A DNA stretch of 64,000 bases from UBA6059 sp964351595 (lineage in GTDB: Bacteria > Bacteroidota > Bacteroidia > Cytophagales > Cyclobacteriaceae). Below, piece after piece: positions 61,474 through 64,000 of the stretch (position 1 is the stretch's first letter; each line of letters starts with the position of its first letter). Both the position numbers and the translations under genes were made by a program. Below the pieces are notes generated by a model, which was not told where the DNA came from, did no database searches, and worked only from the letters and a program-made list of their open reading frames with translations. Location of the stretch: assembly GCA_964351595.1 (NCBI GenBank), contig CAYGOT010000005.1, positions 1 to 64,000 of the forward strand, written 5' to 3'.

Positions 61474-62979
61474 ATGCAGGAAATACGAAAAATTATCAAG
61501 ATCATAACAAATCGAGCCGATAAGAACGGTTTTGGGCTTGATTTGGATGTGGCGACAGAGTATCCAAGTTTAGAAGAGCAGCTCTATTTAGGAGCAAGAG
61601 ACGGCTTGTTTTTGACCGATGAGGATGCCGCTAAGGGGCTTTATGATTCAGATCCTACAGACCACAGGTTCAGAATGCTGAAGTCAAGGCTCAAGGCTAA
61701 GATCATGAACTTATTGCCTCTGGTAGACTTCAAAGAGTCCGAAGACAACATAGCCTGGCAATACGAGCATGAAAGTGAAAACCACCTCAGCCGTGCTAAG
61801 ACGCTACTGCGCAGTGCCGAATATGATATGGCAGAGAAGCAACTCAACAAGGCTTACGCCATATCCAAGGAATGCGAGTTTACCAATATCAGCTATGAGG
61901 CATTACGTCTGCTACGGTTGATTTACAGCGAAAGATGCAAACCAACGGATTACTACACCACGGTTGAGGCGATAGAGGAGGTAGTGAAAACCCTGGAGCT
62001 TGAAGAGAAGTGTGAGAACCTCTTTTCTAAGATGAGCATGAACCTGCGCAAGTCGCTGCATAGCAAGCGAAATACCATTGACGAGGCAGCAAAGGCTGTT
62101 AAGACACTCGAAGGGCTTTCGAAAAAGAGTGACAGTTTCATTGTTTACGATAGGTACTACAGACTCAAAATGTTCTACTGCGAGTTGACGGGAGATTTTC
62201 AGACCATCGTCACTATGGCCGACGACATGGCGCAACGCCTTGAGAATGGTGAGATCAACGCAATTAGGTTTGACGCGCGGTATAACTATTTTATGAAGAC
62301 CTATGCCTTGCTTAGGCTCAAGCAATATGATGAAGGCTTGAAGACGGCCAGTCATGGCATGCTTCACTTCAATCGCTCGACCAACAACTGGTTTAGCCAC
62401 ATGGAGAACTACATGCTGCTAGCGTTGCATAGTAAATCGTACAAGCTGGCAAGTGATCTAATGCAGCGAGTTGTGCGCAACTCACATCTGGATCATCTAT
62501 CCACCAAGGCACAAGATCGCTGGAAGCTATTCGGAGCTTATCTCAACTTCGTGATTCCTGGTGAGAAGGTAAGTAAGGCACTGAACTTTGAGGAATTCTT
62601 TGTGACGATGAGCAAGGATCGAAAAGATCAGCGAGGTTACAATACTTCAGTTCTTATTTTGGAGTTGCTGCATCATCTCAAAGAAGGAAATACAGATAGG
62701 GTAGTTGATCGGGTTGAAGGACTGCTAGAGTACATGAAGCTGCACTACTCAGACCCAGGCCAGTATCCACGCGAGAAGCAATTCATCAAGATCATCAAGT
62801 GTCTGCCATCTACGGGATATGATGTGAAGAAGGCCGAGAAGAAAGGCAAAAAATACTACGACAAGCTCAAAGAGCTGGAAGAGTTGGAAGGTGTTTTTGC
62901 GGAGATCGAGGTGCTACCCTTCCAAAACGTATGGGAGCATATCATAGAGCTGATGAAGAAGGAGCCTATTAAGGTATAA
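61474..62979 (+). CDS. all-helical hypothetical protein (501 aa)
   Basis: A cytoplasmic 501-residue protein without signal or membrane segments. The sequence is mostly amphipathic helix of TPR-like type (LSRAKTLLRSAEYDMAEKQLNKAYAISKECEF; YDEGLKTASHGMLHFNRS) and ends with a Lys/Glu-rich part (KKAEKKGKKYYDKLKELEELEG). I recognise no named family. Its place beside a thioesterase and gldA suggests nothing firm. Real gene: long ORF, good codon look, ATG at 61474 after a purine-rich AAAGAG. Confidence 0.7.
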   Translation: MQEIRKIIKIITNRADKNGFGLDLDVATEYPSLEEQLYLGARDGLFLTDEDAAKGLYDSDPTDHRFRMLKSRLKAKIMNLLPLVDFKESEDNIAWQYEHESENHLSRAKTLLRSAEYDMAEKQLNKAYAISKECEFTNISYEALRLLRLIYSERCKPTDYYTTVEAIEEVVKTLELEEKCENLFSKMSMNLRKSLHSKRNTIDEAAKAVKTLEGLSKKSDSFIVYDRYYRLKMFYCELTGDFQTIVTMADDMAQRLENGEINAIRFDARYNYFMKTYALLRLKQYDEGLKTASHGMLHFNRSTNNWFSHMENYMLLALHSKSYKLASDLMQRVVRNSHLDHLSTKAQDRWKLFGAYLNFVIPGEKVSKALNFEEFFVTMSKDRKDQRGYNTSVLILELLHHLKEGNTDRVVDRVEGLLEYMKLHYSDPGQYPREKQFIKIIKCLPSTGYDVKKAEKKGKKYYDKLKELEELEGVFAEIEVLPFQNVWEHIIELMKKEPIKV

Positions 62980-63048
62980 CGGCAAAATTGACCTTGGAAA
63001 TCAACTATTAATTTGATTTCGAGGAGTGTTTAGTTTTAATTCACCGCC

Positions 63049-63774
63049 ATGGAGGAGTTTCAGGTACGCGCATACGAGACTGACCCTGGTGGTGAATTAA
63101 GACTCTTGTCGCTAATCAACTACCTGGAAGAGGCCGCCTGGCGCAATTCACATGCCCTAGGCTTCTCGGTTAACCACCTGCTAGAAAAGGGCGTCTCATG
63201 GGTCATGCAGCGATTGAAACTTGATGTTTTGCATTGGCCAAAGCACAATGATCTGGTATATGTGGACACCTGGGCATCTGGATTAGACCGATTTCTCACT
63301 TATCGTGACTTCAAAATCTATAACGATCGAGACCAACTCATCGCTACCGCAAAAACCAATTGGATCGTTCTAGACATTCAGACACGCCGCATGATCCGCA
63401 TCCCTGAGTTTATCAAAGAAGCCAGATTCTCGGTAGATCGAGACAACCTACCCCTCCTAACGGAGAAAATCGCTAAGACTGAGCACCTTGAGAAACTACT
63501 GCAATATCAGGTGCTGGAGCGTGATATCGATCGTAATGGACATGTCAATAATGCCAACTACTTTCAGTGGTGCATGGAAGGCGCAACCGGATCTATGAAA
63601 TCAGGAAGCCTCCAATCGATTGACATGATCTTCAAAACAGAGGCACTGCGTGGTGACGAGTTGATTTTTTATCGTGCTGATCTGGGCAATAGCAGTTATC
63701 AACATGTGATCTCCAATACCAGGACCGGGAAAGACGTCATACTCGCCCAGACTTCCTTTCAGCCTACCATTTAA
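63049..63774 (+). CDS. acyl-ACP thioesterase (FatA/FatB-type hotdog)
   Basis: A 241-residue double-hotdog thioesterase: MEEFQVRAYETDPGGELRLLSLINYLEEAAWRNSHALGFSVNHL, VDTWASGLDRFLTYRDFKIYNDRDQLIATAKTNWIVLDIQTRRMIRIPEF, then the second half with the catalytic DRNGHVNNANYFQW (Asn/His, about 160-173). Releases fatty acids from acyl-ACP; might supply fatty acids for lipids or secondary metabolites. It is 69 bp after the 501-residue gene and upstream of gldA, possibly in the same transcript. Confidence 0.92.
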   Translation: MEEFQVRAYETDPGGELRLLSLINYLEEAAWRNSHALGFSVNHLLEKGVSWVMQRLKLDVLHWPKHNDLVYVDTWASGLDRFLTYRDFKIYNDRDQLIATAKTNWIVLDIQTRRMIRIPEFIKEARFSVDRDNLPLLTEKIAKTEHLEKLLQYQVLERDIDRNGHVNNANYFQWCMEGATGSMKSGSLQSIDMIFKTEALRGDELIFYRADLGNSSYQHVISNTRTGKDVILAQTSFQPTI

Positions 63775-63895
63775 CATTTTTTAACATCTCCCTTTCCGGC
63801 AAGCTTGAAATATTTTATGTCACTGCTTAGTATTGCGCAGTTTTTATAGCCTCACTTTAGGGGTTAGTTATTCAATTACTTAACGCACTGAATAT

Positions 63896-64000
63896 ATGTC
63901 AATTGTAGTTGATGGACTCACCAAAAAGTACGGTGAGCAGAAAGCGGTCAACAATATCTCCTTCAAGGTTGAGACTGGAGAGGTCGTTGGCTTCCTTGGG
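63896..64000 (+). CDS. gldA: GldA-like ABC transporter ATPase (5' part only)
   Basis: Only 35 codons lie in the window. The start is MSIVVDGLTKKYGEQKAVNN and continues to GEVVGFLG, just before the Walker A motif. This is the typical N-terminus of the gliding-motility ABC ATPase (GldA) or a CcmA/Nod-type ATPase. The gliding-associated T9SS protein in the window supports GldA. No FtsX-permease gene is adjacent, so it is not evidence for an ATPase partner of the orphan permeases, though it could be. Confidence 0.65.
   Translation, partial: MSIVVDGLTKKYGEQKAVNNISFKVETGEVVGFLG

Noticed and set aside
1..64000. tRNA, rRNA, CRISPR array, transposase, integrase or phage genes
   Set aside because: I looked for cloverleaf arms, regularly spaced repeats and typical transposase motifs and found none.

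Overview
The window looks like chromosome of a gliding or T9SS-bearing member of the Bacteroidota, most likely order Cytophagales. The evidence is a type IX secretion 'gliding motility-associated' C-terminal domain (54732-56579), the start of a GldA-like ABC ATPase at the right edge (63896-64000), TonB receptors and barrel-less plug proteins, DUF3822 beside coaD, and three ~800-residue orphan FtsX-type permeases. I cannot name the genus. A 10-N run at 629-638 marks a scaffold gap, so the first ~630 bases are a separate contig end carrying only a broken ORF. I see no tRNA, rRNA, CRISPR array, insertion sequence, phage or integrase.

Layout. 0.7-3.2 kb (minus): coaD, DUF3822, a pseudopilin-like anchored protein and a Nudix hydrolase. 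3.3-8.4 kb: RecD-like helicase, DUF1573 protein, yggS-DUF423 pair, and a GH3 acyl-amidosynthetase overlapping a LysE exporter by 4 bp. 8.5-13.3 kb: an aromatic amino acid decarboxylase, a serine esterase and orphan permease 1. 13.3-21.5 kb: xth, an ECF sigma / membrane anti-sigma / CnrX-like cassette, a D-threonine-aldolase-like enzyme, a 48-codon PspC protein, a GntP permease and a PepSY-TM protein. 21.6-29.4 kb: a signalling block with an NtrB/NtrC-type pair, a TonB-C protein, a TPR histidine kinase and divergent orphan permease 2. 29.5-36.9 kb: tpx, an aspartoacylase-like deacylase, a THUMP methyltransferase, an MG2/plug protein and DUF763. 37.0-48.0 kb: a TonB receptor, an outer-membrane barrel protein, two tandem stand-alone plug lipoproteins, two double-domain universal stress proteins, a quinone reductase and orphan permease 3. 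48.1-64 kb: mainly housekeeping (ffh, pdhB, hisS, ybaB, a glycosyltransferase, a peptidase, acyl-ACP thioesterase), an OmpA/TPR lipoprotein, a T9SS-exported protein and gldA.

Two patterns go beyond ordinary annotation. First, the 10-mer CCTACCGGAA (or its complement TTCCGGTAGG) occurs at least 17 times, where about 0.1 copy is expected by chance. Sixteen copies are inside genes, in both orientations and several reading frames, so selection seems to act on DNA rather than protein. Second, all three orphan FtsX permeases have a TTGGYAY-N5-TTGG element (GG-N10-GG) upstream, resembling a -24/-12 sigma-54 promoter. The permease next to the NtrC-type regulator also has two palindromic boxes 23 bp apart, placed like an enhancer. 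I infer an envelope-stress regulon in which the NtrB/NtrC pair, and possibly the TPR kinase, switch on these permeases.

Several start sites were moved from the longest possible ORF to a more plausible internal ATG (Nudix, DUF423, decarboxylase, permease 2, TonB receptor, MG2 protein, HisS, M20 hydrolase and others); each is noted in its entry. Family names come from recognising motifs by eye; no database search was run.
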